A stretch of DNA of 64,000 nucleotides from Cercis canadensis (Eukaryota; Streptophyta; Magnoliopsida; Fabales; Fabaceae): the NCBI GenBank assembly GCA_003255065.1, contig QAOA01002498.1:62001-126000 (forward strand). Direction: 5' to 3'. Below, one piece after another: positions 1 to 11,689 of the stretch (its first letter is position 1; each line of letters opens with the position of its first letter). The notes below the pieces were generated by a model. The model ran no database searches, was not told the DNA's origin, and worked only from the letters and a program-made list of their open reading frames with translations. The position numbers were made by a program, and so were the translations under genes.

Positions 1-160
1 GCATAGAAGTCATACCCTTTTAGCTTTAAGTTGAGACATTCTAAAAAATTAATTAATCTAGTCATATTTCAATGTTTGAGTAGATAAAGATACCTGAGCA
101 TCATCATTGGATGTACAATAAGAAAAATCCTCACAGGAATAAGTTATCAAATGAATTCAT

Positions 161-1728
161 ATGGGTGTTGAGGGATTTATAATAGCTGCTAGTGAACTAG
201 ATGTGTTTAAATGGGAATGGACATTTAGGTGTCCATGCTTAAAATGTAAGTGTTTGAGATTTCATGAGCCGGATGAAGTAAGACAACATTTATATAGAAA
301 ATATTTTCAGTCAAATTATTATTATTGGCAAAATCATGGGGAGACCTCACCACTAATTCTTGGAAGAGGTTATGAAGCTGATCCATTTTTTGGTGATTTG
401 AATCCATATGAATGAATGGTTATTGATGCTAGGAGCCCTAGTTTCTATCTTGACCCTGAACCAGATGAGCCTAATTCCAATTCTGTGAAGTTTAATAAGA
501 TGCTATATGCTGCACAGTCTCCCTTATGGGATGGATGTGAGAGTCACTCTTTATTATCAATTGCTGTTAGACAGTTAAGCCTTAAGTCTGATTACAATAT
601 GCCTCAGGCGTGTACTGATGAGATAGTCACATTGATAAAAGAGGGCTTGCCTGTGGATCATCGAATACCAGATAATTTTTATTAGACTAAGAAAGTAGTG
701 TCTCAACTTGGGTGTGGCTATAAGAAAATATCTTGTTGTCTATCCGGATATATGTTGTATTATGGTGATGGTGGAGCATATAGAGAATGTAGATTTTGTG
801 GTGAAATCTGTTTTGAGGATAAAGGAAGTAGATATAGCCGAAAGAAGGAAATCCCGAAGAAACATATGTGGTATTTACCGATAATTCCCAAGTTACAAAG
901 ATTGTTTGTCCGACATTGGAAGAAAGTAGACTTGGCATGATGGATAAGAATATTCTCATTATCTTATGTAAATTAGAGAAGATATTCCTTCCTGGCTTCT
1001 TTGACGTCATGGAACACTTATCCATACACTTAGTGTATGAAGCACGAGTTAGTGGACCCGTACAATATCAAAGGATGCATCTATTTGAGAGGTATAAATT
1101 TATCCTTTCAAAATTACTTACATTTGAATGTCTCGTCATTTCTATGCATTATAATCGTGCAATATTTCATTTTTTTCATGGGTTTTTATACTATCTTAAG
1201 AAAAAAAAATTAAAAATAAAGCTCATGTGGAAGGTTCTATCTGCGAAGCTTACATACTTGAGGAGACTTCCACATTTTGTTCTTCCTACTTTGAGTCTCA
1301 CGTCCATTATAGAAATAGAATAGTGCTTCAAAATGATGATGGTGGAGAGTCGTTTGCGCATCATCCACTATTTATCTTTAACTATTCTGGCCGACATGAG
1401 GGGGCGTTGAGGATGGAATAGTCGAAGTATCCCTATATGCTTTTTTTAAATTGCCCCGAAGTTGAACCATTCCTGAAGTAAGTTATATTCTTCAAGTGTT
1501 ATTCAAAATTTTTGCAGTTTCTATGTCATAGTGTTTAATGCATACAATGATGATTGTAGCATTTATGTTAAGTCATTAATGTCAACTATCCCTAATCTCA
1601 GCTCCATTGAAGTTGACAAACAAATAGAATCAAACTTTGTGCTTTTGTTCAAAAACTATGTAAGTTATTTTCACAATTGCATAATGAACTTATCATTATT
1701 ATCTCTTAAAACAGGTGTATTGATATAA
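161..1728 (+). pseudogene. CACTA (En/Spm) TNP2-like transposase, 5' half, decayed
   Basis: Successive reading blocks match the order of a plant CACTA transposase. First is a transposase-associated domain (161-415) with a CPCLKCKC cysteine cluster and the HGE motif. Next is the start of the TNP2/Transposase_21 region (416-940), with a GYKKI segment and a CRFCGE zinc-like motif; a TAG at 683-685 interrupts the frame. A DUF4218-like region follows in another frame (about 945-1480; CKLEKIF, FFDVMEHL, GSICEAY). The segment at 1531-1700 (NLSSIEVDK) is the usual linker towards DUF4216. Most of the catalytic Transposase_21 core is missing between about 910 and 945, so it cannot encode an active enzyme. 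The gene continues at 5760 beyond an inserted element. Family assignment rests on motif order, not a search. Confidence 0.8.
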
Positions 1729-2089
1729 CACATTCTATATTAATAGTTAATAAGTGCATAATCTTGACAATAAGTACAAAAAGTTTTTTTCATGGAGTTT
1801 CTCATGGATAAACATTTGTTAGGACTTGGGCGTGAGAAGATCTCATGTGTAAGTCGTAAAGTTTCTCACAGATTTGGTTCGTGAGAAATTTCTCACAAAC
1901 AAATATCCAAGAGAAATATGTGATAAATTTTTTTTGTTTACTTTTTATTTTTAATTTTTTTTTGTCTTGAACGACTATTTATTTTTTTCTAAACATATAG
2001 TCAAATTATTAATCAAAATGAAATGAAATAGAATAAAAATTTATTAATAAAATTTAATTACAATAAAAAAAAGTACAATAGAAAGCCCT

Positions 2090-4540
2090 AAGCCCTACTC
2101 CTCGTCGTTTGCCTCCGAGTTCTCTGTTATGTCATCGTGATCATCAGTGGGGGGCTATGGGGCCAAACCAGATGGGGCACCCTAGCATTGCTATAGTAGG
2201 TGGCCCAATATAGCTGCAAGCTCCTCTGTGGATGTGCTAGTGGCCTCCAGTGCGTCAACCATTGGGCTGAGGCGATTCAATAACTGAGCTTTTCTACATC
2301 AAGGCTACCATCTAGGACATCATCTCTGACATATGATGATCCGGCTATTGGGAGAGCTGGGTAGGCTATGAATGGGTGGAGTTCAATACATTGGCCTCAG
2401 AGCCCATGCCATAAACTCGACCTTTTTTTTTCTTGCCATCAAAGACATCGAGCCATAACTCGATATCATCACAAAAGACAAAGAGGATTAGGCCTAGTTC
2501 TCAGACCTGTGCCTTTCAAACTCAGTCTGCATAGATAAAATAATTAAATTAGTAGAAAATACATACATAGAAACCCTAATTGACATAAAGACTAAAGAAC
2601 TTAAAAAATACTTACATAAGTGGACTGAGCTTGTTGATGAACCCAACCCTTACTGGAACTGTGTTAGAGGTGACGAAAGACCTCTGATGCATTGGGCTCT
2701 CTCTCCAACTCATTCGTCTACAAAAATCTGCAACTATTAGTAAACATAAATTTACATAACTTTTAAGCATATCTAAACTTTTACAATGTTATTAAATAAA
2801 AAACTTATCAGCCTTCGATTGTGTTCGAAGACGATTATGGAGCCGCCCTTGTGAAAGGCTTGCCCCTAGTCTAAGGAACGATTTTTCTTGTTCCTCTCAG
2901 AGACCGCCTTGTACTGCTTAGAGGCCCATTTAACTCTGAGGGCTCCTAGAACAGCAAACAACAACTATTCGCCCTTCGTCCTCTGGATCCTGATGTCTCA
3001 GAAAAAGGCGCGAAGGTTGTCAAAACACTTTGAGAGCTACATCTTACGAATCTGGCTCTCATGTTAGGGGTCTCAAACACATTTTTTCTGCATTAGAAAA
3101 CAGAAGATCAATGTTAGTAAATCTGCATACCAACTAGTTTAAAATAAAGTAAAATCAAATAAGATGAAAAATTTACCTTGAACTTTGTCCACCAGAGTTC
3201 TTTCACCTCATCAGGAACTGAGGTGAAGTTCAGCCACGACTGCTCAAACTTTGACTTGTAGATAGTCAAAAGGTAGTTGACGGGCTCCTTGGAAGCCATA
3301 AAGCTACAAAAAAAAATAAAAAATTGTTAAGTATTAGAAATGCTTTATTGTAATTTTAGTCCTCATATTTTAACAACTTAAACTTNAAATATGCATACCA
3401 ACTAGTTTAAAATAAAGTAAAATCAAATAAGATGAAAAATTTACCTTGAACTTTGTCCACCAGAGTTCTTTCACCTCATCATGAACTGAGGTGAAGTTCA
3501 GCCACGACTCCTCAAACTTTGACTTGTAGATAGTCAAAAGGTAGTTGACGGGCTCCTTGGAAGCCATAAAGCTGCACAAAAAGAATAAATTGTTAAGTAT
3601 TAGAAATGCTTTATTGTAATTTTAGTCCTCATATTTTAACAACTTAAACTTTTTGGTTCCTCTTCTTTAAAAATGAACTATTGAGTCCCTCTATATTCAT
3701 AAAATGTACAATTTTTGTCCTTTTATCTTTAAGTCAAAATTCTTAGGTTTATTTCAAGGTGTAAAGTTCTCTAATTCATAATCTCACTGTCTAGATTGAA
3801 GAGCTACGTCTTATGAACCTCCTCACTAAATTTTAGCTCGATTTAATGGTGAATGAGTCTAGATTTTTTGTTAGATAAAAATTTATGGTTTTGATATTTT
3901 GGACTGAGTCTCACCGTTAAATCGAGCTGAAATTAAGTAGGGAGGTTCACAAGACGTATCTCTTTAATCTGGAAGGTGAGATTATGAATCAAAAAATTTT
4001 ACACCTTGAAATAAACCTAAAAATTTTGACTTAAAAACTAAATGACCAAAATTGTACATTTTATGAATATAGAAAGACTCAATAGTTCATTTTTAAAGAA
4101 TGGAAACTAAAAAGTCCAAGTTGTTTAAATAGGGAGACTAAAATTGAAATTAAGCCTATTACAAATAATAAACTGTAAATCTTAAAAGAAAATCATTGTT
4201 AAGTATTAGAATTAACTTACTCCTTCCTCTTGTGTGACACAATCCATAACCGACCATCAACCTCTTGGGAGCTCGACTGTGGTGAGTCTAGAATCGTCGG
4301 ACTTGCATGCAACGACCCTCTAGCGGCCAACGATGCAGAGCTTGGGGTGGTGGCTCTTGAAAACCCCTCGTGCGTTGCAGTGGGCGATAGTGTGTTTGCC
4401 AACCTCGGAGTTGGTATAAACAAAGGCAAGGTCGGCTTGGTATGAAAAGGCCAAGCAATAGCCTTGCCTTTGTCCCTCCTGGATGGTGGCCAACCTGCAG
4501 GAGATGAACACCTCCACTAGTTTGATATCTCTCATACAAT
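2090..4540 (-). pseudogene. Ptta/En-Spm Transposase_24-like ORF of CACTA copy A
   Basis: Read on the minus strand, exon-like pieces resemble the Ptta/En/Spm plant transposase family. About 4225-4540 gives an N-terminal part in shifting frames. About 3170-3300 contains W-nFTSVPDEVKELWW, the family's W..VP..vK..W block. About 2820-3080 contains SERNKKNRS followed by HKGGS, the usual NR...GS block. About 2100-2520 ends in an acidic tail and stop. Stops and frame changes show decay. The 3170-3300 exon appears a second time at 3450-3579 across the single N at 3386, probably an assembly duplication rather than a biological one. A 550-bp MITE sits in the intron-like space upstream. Confidence 0.62.
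3607..4156. repeat. 550-bp foldback MITE, Mutator-like (copy 1)
   Basis: The two halves are long imperfect inverted repeats, running from TGCTTTATTGTAATTTT at the left to AAAATTGAAATTAAGCC at the right. The 9 bases before it (TATTAGAAA) and after it (TATTACAAA) match at 8 of 9 positions, the target-duplication length of Mutator-like elements. A second copy of identical length lies at 25707-26256. No coding capacity. The first ~48 bases also appear at about 3338-3385, next to the N at 3386, which I attribute to contig overlap. Confidence 0.82.
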
Positions 4541-4579
4541 TTAAATATTAAGAAGAAAATAATTAGTACAATAAAACTA

Positions 4580-4740
4580 CTAACCCCTAAATCAAAAAAC
4601 TCAAATCCCTAAACCCTAAACCTAAAACCCCTAAACCCAAATCCTAACCCTCAAACCCTTAAATTCTAACTTTTAAATGTTAAACCCCAAACTACTAAAT
4701 CACTAAACTCCTAACCCTAAACCTTAAACCAAAAATTGGG
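4580..4740. repeat. Degenerate telomere-like CCCTAAA repeats
   Basis: About 150 bases are made of irregular CCCTAAA/CCTAAACC-type units, similar to the plant telomere repeat but too variable for a true telomere. They end beside the sequence CAAAAATTGGGCAGAGTCTC. The same junction, reverse-complemented, occurs in the third CACTA element near 34267-34290, so the repeats are a family feature of these transposons. Confidence 0.75.
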
Positions 4741-4976
4741 CAGAGTCTCCCTTAAAAATTAAACATTTCAAAAATTTAAAATTCTATACAATTAAACAAA
4801 AACACAATCAAAAAATTAAAATTTATTCTAACATGAAAAATTACATAGTAGTAGAGGTAAAAACTTATACAACAATAGAAAAAAAATTATAAAATTATTT
4901 CTACACCATTTAAAAAATTTAGAAAAAATTTCAGAATAATTCAACATCAAGCATATAACAAAATTCTCTACCTAAT

Positions 4977-4978
<2 letters not shown>

Positions 4979-5021
<43 letters not shown>
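4979..5021. repeat. (TA)n microsatellite
   Basis: Uninterrupted alternating TA of about 43 bases inside CACTA copy A. Confidence 0.95.
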
Positions 5022-5023
<2 letters not shown>

Positions 5024-5759
5024 TTATCAATTTCACTATCCATCAACCTACACTGTTTAGCTACATCTAAAACAACTCCTACACTATCTAAAATAAGCAA
5101 TAAACATGTTAAACAACTAAAGCTTATAATGTTCATGGTAATTGAAAGAGAATTATTCATACAAAATGCATAAAAATACATAAATAAGACAGGAGTAGAG
5201 GAACTGACCTCAATGAGCAGAAACTAAGAAATCTGAACTGGTAGATTGGAAGTAGATGACTGTGGTGCAAAACCCAAGCTCCGAAAGCTGAAATGGTGGT
5301 GATTTGCTCCGAGGAGAAAGAAAGGACGGTAGAGAACAGAGGAGATAGAGAAATCTTTGAAAATGAAAATGGAGGCTGCAACAACGTGAGGGAGATAATA
5401 AACAGATTTTCTCACAGACTATGTCCGTGAGAAAAAAACCTAAAATTCAAATTTTAAGTGAAACGATGGCAGCACATTTCTCATGGACTTTCTCATGGAA
5501 TGCTAAAGATGTGAGCAAGTATGTGAGAATAGTAAACACATTTATGGATACAATTAGGACATCATTTCTCACGGATTTTCTCAAGTATATTTCTCATGAT
5601 TAACTCTGTCCATGAGAAAGTCCGTGAAAAAGTCTTAACAGTCACATGCCATGAGAAAATCTTTGAGAAATGTCATGATTTTCTCACGGATTTTTTGTCC
5701 TTGAGTAAAAACGTTTTTTCTTGTCCGTGAGTAAAAATAATTTTTCTTGTAGTGTGGTG

Positions 5760-6260
5760 CAGATATTTCTAATTTATTTTGTGAATGGTTATTCTTTTCA
5801 CACATTTATTTGGACACAAAATCAAAAGTCAAATAATTCTTGAGTAACTCTTAGTGGAACAGATATGTTATATCATGAAATTTTAGAAGAAATAATTGAG
5901 ATAGATTATCTTGGAATCCCTATTAAGTGATTAACACTCTTTAATTGTAAATGATTTGATCATTCAACCATGGGTACAAGAATTTGCCCCAAGTATGGAA
6001 TTATTGATATCAAATAGAATAGGATATACAAGGGTAAGGATACATTTATCTTTGCTCAACAAGCGGAGCAAGTATATTTTACACATTCTTCATACCCAAA
6101 TCCTAATAAGAGAGACTGATTTGTGGTGATTAAGATGAAATCAAGACGCACAATTGAATCACGGGATGCTTCATTCTAGGATGATAGAACTTTCCACTTA
6201 ACTCAAGTCACTTCTCACGACCAAAGTGTAGATAATTTAAGAGATGTTAATGATAAAGAT
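5760..6260 (+). pseudogene. CACTA TNP2-like transposase, 3' half (DUF4216-like)
   Basis: The plus strand reads as a DUF4216-like C-terminal domain of a CACTA transposase: EEIIEIDYLG, then a LFNCK segment, then TFIFAQQAEQVYF, then a short basic tail. These follow the usual order of this domain. Internal stops and small shifts make it a pseudogene. It directly abuts the end of CACTA copy A at 5754 and complements the piece ending near 1728, so the two form one gene split by insertion. Confidence 0.75.
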
Positions 6261-6426
6261 GATAGCAAGGAGCCTAAAATTGAGGAGAAGATCCCTAGTA
6301 ATTACCTAGTTAAAAAGTGATTGATTGTTAAGGTTAATATATGGTTGAACTATGTTTTTATGTTACTTTGTGCGTGTACCTGTTATTTAATGTCTCACTT
6401 ACATATTTGATGTTTCTTGTTTATAG

Positions 6427-6661
6427 ATGTCAGGGAGATGCATGCGTTGTCGTGGCTCTGGTTCCCAAGGCAAAGGAAAAGTTCCTACTCCATTAGAGAC
6501 TTATTCTAGACCTGCCGATATGTATATTGATCATACATCGTCTTATACTCCCACCGCATCTACCCCACTACATCCATCACATGCACCATCGACTCAAGGT
6601 TCTTCTTCTGCTGCTACGGCTAGTGAGGTAGAGTGTGGATTGACTGATAGTAAGATATGGG
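6427..6661 (+). pseudogene. First exon of the second CACTA ORF (Ptta-like), probable
   Basis: An open frame begins MSGRCMRCRGSG and is rich in Ser, Thr and Pro, ending SKIWV before a stop; the next codons read PNGKEYDVF. In CACTA elements a Ptta/Transposase_24 ORF lies downstream of TNP2 and starts with a short low-complexity N-terminus. A matching C-terminal part in the same orientation occurs at 17216-17960, on the far side of the viral block. The link is inferred from position and orientation. Confidence 0.5.
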
Positions 6662-6726
6662 TATGACCGAATGGGAAGGAGTATGATGTATTCACTTTCT
6701 ATGTCTATTGTTGTAAATTTTATTTC

Positions 6727-6769
<43 letters not shown>

Positions 6770-6819
6770 NNNNNNNNNNNNNNNNNNNNNNNNNNNNNNN
6801 NNNNNNNNNNNNNNNNNNN
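6727..6819. other. (TA)n run and 50-N assembly gap
   Basis: A TA microsatellite of about 43 bases runs directly into 50 N characters (6770-6819). The left junction of the viral block lies in or beside this gap and cannot be read. Confidence 0.95.
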
Positions 6820-6832
6820 CCTATTAAATTAG

Positions 6833-7639
6833 GTGGGGGTAATAAGGTGTATAATAACTCTTTTTCAAAGAACAATCATGATTATTCTTGTTATAATTGC
6901 TAGGTGGTTTAGCTACAGAGTCAGTAGATATCATGGTTATGGTTTATTAGAAGATCAAGCTTTAATCAGACATTTTAAGAGTCTTCCTCAAGATAAAGAA
7001 TTTGTTCAAACTTCAGATCCTTACTACGTACATGTTCTCCAATATCAAGTTGCATTAAGATCAAAAAGAATTTCATATTTAGCAGCCTAAGAAATATGTC
7101 AGGATAATATGGTCTGTACATAAAAAATCAATAACTTTCTTATTGGTACTATAGTAATAGATTTAATTACCTCAAAAAGACTAAGCCTTCTGATAAAAGA
7201 CAAATTAAGCATTATCAAAAAGTTGTTAAATATACTTTTAAGAAGCTTGTTTATCTAGCTGTCTAGTCACTGTTCAAATATTTGTTTTAGAAGTTCATTA
7301 AGTTAGACATAGATCTTTAAAGTCTAAGACTTTGTAAGATATTAAGACTTTAAGAAGATTAAGAGTCTTTCTTGACTTAGCATTGGTCAGCCGGAAAACG
7401 TGGTCTCAGTAGTAAGTCTTAGGAGAGGCAATGAAACCGCTGATCATCGTGGTGGTGCCGATGAGTTCAAGAGAGATAATTAATTAGATTAAAAGTTAAG
7501 ATAGATTATAATGTCAATGATGATTAGAAGATTGTTGTCTAGCTGATATGAACCTTCTAATTCAAATATTCAAGAATATGACTATTCAACAGATAATCAA
7601 GATGATAGTAATAGTAGTAATAGTAGAGAAGTTGTTATT
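6833..7639 (+). pseudogene. Upstream viral region, unrecognised
   Basis: An 85-codon open stretch (6833-7090) is followed by about 550 bases with stops in all frames. I recognise no domain. By position it precedes the movement-protein region and may be the decayed 5' end of the viral ORF. A short GGTCTC-rich patch near 7400 has a higher GC content than its surroundings but no clear role. Confidence 0.35.
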
Positions 7640-8340
7640 TCTAAGATAAAGCAAAACTTACAAAATTGGACTATTCTAAACATTCCATAAATAGAAGTTT
7701 ATCAAAAAGGTAGTTTTGACATATTTCAAAATTATGTTATCAAAACAGTAAAATAAACAATAACTGTCAAAAAATCAAAAGATACAATTTATCTTCTTTC
7801 AAAGGATATGATTAGAAAACATAGACAAGAAGGTTTTAAATATCTCCATATAGAATTAATTCAAATAGCTGTCAAACCTCTTCACATAATAGGAATAGAT
7901 ACACCTATCTTAGTATGCCTTAGAGATAAAAGAGTGGTAGACTTCAAAGACTCAGTCTTAGGAGTTATCCAATCAAATTTTCATAATGGTCCCTCATATT
8001 TAAATTTTTTTCCAAATTTTATCATGGGATTAAGTCATTCTAAAACTTCAAAATTCCTAGAATTAAAGATTAAGTCAAAAAAAAGAAATGTTTCTTCCAG
8101 GAATAGAACACATGACATTCATATTTAGAGTTTGTTACAAAGTCATGAAAACTAAGATCAATATAGGTTGTATCAAACAATCCCCAAGAGATGAATCTTT
8201 ACTATTAGAAGTCAACACTAAAAATTCTCAATCAATAACCCCTAAAAGGTTAAGATAAGATGAAATTTCATATGTAGATGAATGAGAATTAGAATATGTT
8301 GTTCTTCCTAGAACTCCAGAATTTCTAGAATTAAATCATA
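7640..8340 (+). pseudogene. Viral movement-protein-like region, decayed
   Basis: The clearest open part is 7808-8128. It reads as the core of a caulimovirid movement protein (MP family): a YLHIELIQIAV strand, then an LRDKRVVDF segment, then a glycine/asparagine stretch and an F-PNF motif, in the usual order. In viruses this protein forms tubules for cell-to-cell movement. Stops at several places upstream and downstream break the frame, so no functional product is expected. Assignment is by motif order only. Confidence 0.65.
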
Positions 8341-9268
8341 TTATAACATCTCTTTCAGGGAATCTTACTTTTAGGTTTAGTAGATCAACCTCCACTAGAT
8401 ATGAATCATTAACTCATTCTAGTTTTGCTAGAAGATCAGTATATTTATCTTTCATAAATTCATTAGGAATAAATTTTAGACTTGTCATTCCAAAACATGT
8501 TTATAAAGATACTCAAAATTCTAATTCACCAAACATGTCTCCTACTAGATCATATTTTCAAATTCAACTTAATGTCATATCAAGAGAATTCTAAATAGAT
8601 AAAAATTATCTTAGAGCAAAATTCATGAAAGATTCTAACAAAAAGAAAAGAAATTGATATTTCAAAAGATTTGATAAGTATATCACATATACACTTAGGT
8701 TCGAAGATTATGTTGAAAGACATGACATATTTTATCCTTATTCAAAATCTAAAAAAATTAATACAAACACTAGGATAAGTCAAAATTGGAAAACTTCATC
8801 AAACACAACTATTACTACAATCCATCCTCCTTTAGAAGAAATTACTGTAAAAAATATTCATAATGAAGATGTAGCAGCTTCACCATTCAAAATGACAAAT
8901 GGTCCTAACAAGAACAATCATTCATTAAAAGATATTAAAAATATACAATATCAAAATAATTATACAAATCAAGTACTCAAAATTGTGTCAGATCAAATGA
9001 CTAGAATAAAGAATAAACTCTCTTCATCTCCTTTCTTAGGCCCTCCATCTTTAGTAACTCCTCATCCTTCTTTAAGTCTTTCTTCCTCAGGATTTCATTC
9101 TTCTCTTTCAATCTCTTTCACCAATTCAAAAACTCAACAGTTTATTTATAGGATACTAAACTTTTTAAAAATAAAAGATATTAGGTTTGAGAATGAAGAA
9201 ACATTAAATCTAATTGTAGAAAAGTTCAATAAATTAGAGAAAGATAAAAAAAACAATCAATCAATATG
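8341..9268 (+). pseudogene. Viral polyprotein linker, Ser/Pro-rich
   Basis: Between the movement and coat regions the plus strand gives mostly one frame with a few stops. An Arg/Ser-rich patch is followed by a long Asn/Ser/Pro-rich segment. The last open piece (8892-9269) ends in a Lys/Asn-rich stretch with coiled-coil-like heptads. I recognise no catalytic motif. Confidence 0.45.
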
Positions 9269-9419
9269 ATAAATAATGAAGAAGAAGAGTTAGCAATAAA
9301 TAAACTCAAACAAAATTTAAGATTAGGTCAAAAAAACATATCAAACTAGAAATTATTATCTAAGACTCACTCTTCCTGATATTCATTATGAGTAAAGAAA
9401 TCAATATGTCCATTTAAGC

Positions 9420-10720
9420 TATGATGAAACTAGTATTTATGAATGAAATATTGATGATATGAGTGAACATGAAATATTAAATCATACAAATGAAATTCTC
9501 ATGGCGGTTTATGCCTTCAAAGTCAAAATTTCTTCAGCAAATTTAAGGAATATCCTTAGAATCATCATTAGTGGTTTCACAGGACAACTAAGAGGTTGGT
9601 GGGATAATTATCTCATTGAAGATCAAAGATTAGAAATAGAGAATTCAATAAATCATGAAACTAATAATTCAAACTGTATAAAAATCTTAATCTATGTTAT
9701 ATTAAACATTTCATAGNAATCTATGCTATCATTAAACATTTCATAGGTGAACCTCAAAACTTTCAAGAAAAATCCTTAGAAATCTTAACTAACTTAAGAT
9801 GTAGAAAACTCTCAGACTTAAGATGGTATAAAAATGTATTTTTCTCAAAAGTATTCTTAAGAAGTGATTGCAACGTAGCTATTGGAAAGAAAAGTTTATC
9901 TGTGAACTTCCAAAGTTATTTGCAGAAAAAGTCAAAGAAAAATTAAGAAATTTTAGTACACAACAAAGATTATCATTAACTCAAGTTTATGAAACCTCCT
10001 CATATGGTCAGTTAGTTACTGTCATCAATCAAGAAGCCATGACTCAATGTAATGATATAAAATTTAAAACTAAGATTTAAAAAGATAGTTATAAGAGAAT
10101 AGATGAATTAGGTAATATTTGTAATCAAATGGGTTTTGGATAATAAGTTAGTTCCTCCCTCTTCAAGAAATAGGAAACAACATAAATCCTTTAAGAAATA
10201 ATTTAGGAACAAAAATTATAATAATAATAATAGAAATTACTGTGATANAAAAATATAATAATAATAATAGAAATTACTGTGATAATGATTAATCAAGTAA
10301 ACCTTCAAAATAATCAGGTATATCTTCAAAAAATTAAAATAAATCTCTGAAGAGTTAAAAGTCTAAAAAAGTGTACAAAGGTCCAATTTGTTATAGGTGT
10401 AGTCAAATAGGACATTATAAGAATAATTGTCTAATGAAGAAAAAAATAAATTCATTAAATATTAGTAAAAAAAAATTAAAAGAAGAATTAAGTAAATTAT
10501 TTATCAACAATGTTTCAGACTCAGAAAATGAATCTAAAAGAAATTCTTCAAAACAAACTTCTGAAGAAAAACAATTAGAAAATATCTATGAAATTCAAGA
10601 AGAATCATCTGCTTCAAAATTATCTGAATCTGCAACAGATGAACCTTGTGTCCAAAATTGTAAAGATCCAAATTGTACTGAAAATTACAAGTCAATAAAT
10701 GTTATTTCATCATAAGCTAA
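9420..10720 (+). pseudogene. Viral coat-protein-like region with CCHC zinc knuckle
   Basis: Open pieces at 9459-9716, 9868-10080 and 10371-10715 read as a caulimovirid coat/gag region. They contain a FTGQLRGWWDNYL core and, downstream, a zinc knuckle of form C-x2-C-x4-H-x4-C (CYRCSQIGHYKNNC, about 10386-10427) followed by an acidic, Ser/Glu-rich tail. The region is broken by stops and by two single-N duplications (9717 and 10248) that look like assembly joins. The knuckle binds RNA in living relatives. Confidence 0.72.
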
Positions 10721-11079
10721 TTTTTTAATAGATGTCATAGAAAAGATAGAGGATGATGAAATCAAAAAGGAATATCTTTTAAAATTAAAAGATATAATAG
10801 ATAAAGAAAAACCTAGTATACCTGATATCAAACTTATAAGTCTTAGTGATATCCTTTCAAAAATAAATTCAAAACAGTAGGTAGTTTCTGTCAAAGATCT
10901 TTAAAATGAAATTAAAGAAGTTAAAGAAGAAATTAGGCAATTAAAGCAAAATCAAAGTCAAATAGAATTAAAGTTACTTAATCTATCATTAAAAAATCAC
11001 ACAAATAGTCAAGCATCTAGTCAAAAAGATAAGGATGAAGATATTGTATAATCTTCAGATCCTCATGAAACTTATTTGA

Positions 11080-11551
11080 ATATCATTAATAAGATTAAAA
11101 TTCAAAATTATGGTATTGTAAAATATCATTAATCATTAATGATAAATATCATAGAGATTTCATTGCTCTAATAGACTCAGGAGCATATATGAATTGTATT
11201 CAAGAAGGATTAATTCTTACTAAGTACTATGAAAAGACTTTAGAGTCTTTATCTAGTGCTAACGGTTCAAAACTTCAGATAGATTATAAATTAACCAAGA
11301 CTCATATTTGCAATAAAGGAATTTTTTTCAAAAATACTTTTATCTTAGTCAAAAATATTTCAACACCAGTCATATTAGGAACTTTTTTCCTTACTCAAAT
11401 TTATCATTTTCATGTAACACCTCAAAGAATACATACTATTCAAGGTGGTAAAGAAATCATATTTGAATTTTTTACCCCGATGAAAGACAAAGACATTAAT
11501 GAAATTCAAAATAGTTCAATATCTGTTATCAATATGATAATGAAAAAATAA
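11080..11551 (+). pseudogene. Viral aspartic-protease-like region
   Basis: The catalytic triad D-S-G is present as ALIDSGA at about 11165-11185. A beta-rich stretch follows, ending with a PVILGTFFL motif, as in retropepsins of plant pararetroviruses. The frame is open for 120 codons from 11189, but the first ATG there lies downstream of the catalytic Asp, so that ORF start is not the real one. It lies between the coat and RT regions, as expected for a polyprotein. Confidence 0.72.
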
Positions 11552-11689
11552 AAAAAAATTCAATACTTAAATCAAGAAGTTCATTACAAGATAATAGAAG
11601 AACAAATTCAAAATCCTTAGGTAAAAGAAAGAATAGATAAAATCCAAAAAAAAATTTGAAAATGAAGTCTATCTAGATCTTTTAAATGT

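Larger units (their letters stand above)
1773..5754 (-). mobile_element. CACTA-type element (copy A) inserted in the TNP2 pseudogene
   Basis: The 3' boundary is sharp: the sequence reads TTTTTCTTGTAGTG up to 5754, the complement of the canonical CACTACAAGAAAAA terminus. The opposite end near 1773 (AGTACAAAAAG) is a degenerate match. Both ends carry many copies of a TTTCTCACGGA/CCGTGAGAAA subterminal motif (about 1790-1925 and 5405-5745), as expected for transposase-binding repeats of CACTA elements. The interior holds a decayed Transposase_24-like ORF on the minus strand, a 550-bp MITE, telomere-like repeats and a TA microsatellite. The DUF4218 and DUF4216 halves of the host transposase lie on either side, which supports insertion. 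A 3-bp target duplication could not be confirmed because the left end is worn. Confidence 0.72.

Noticed and set aside
4978-5181. Minus-strand frame ending in repeated YI
   Set aside because: Tail is translated TA microsatellite; not a gene.
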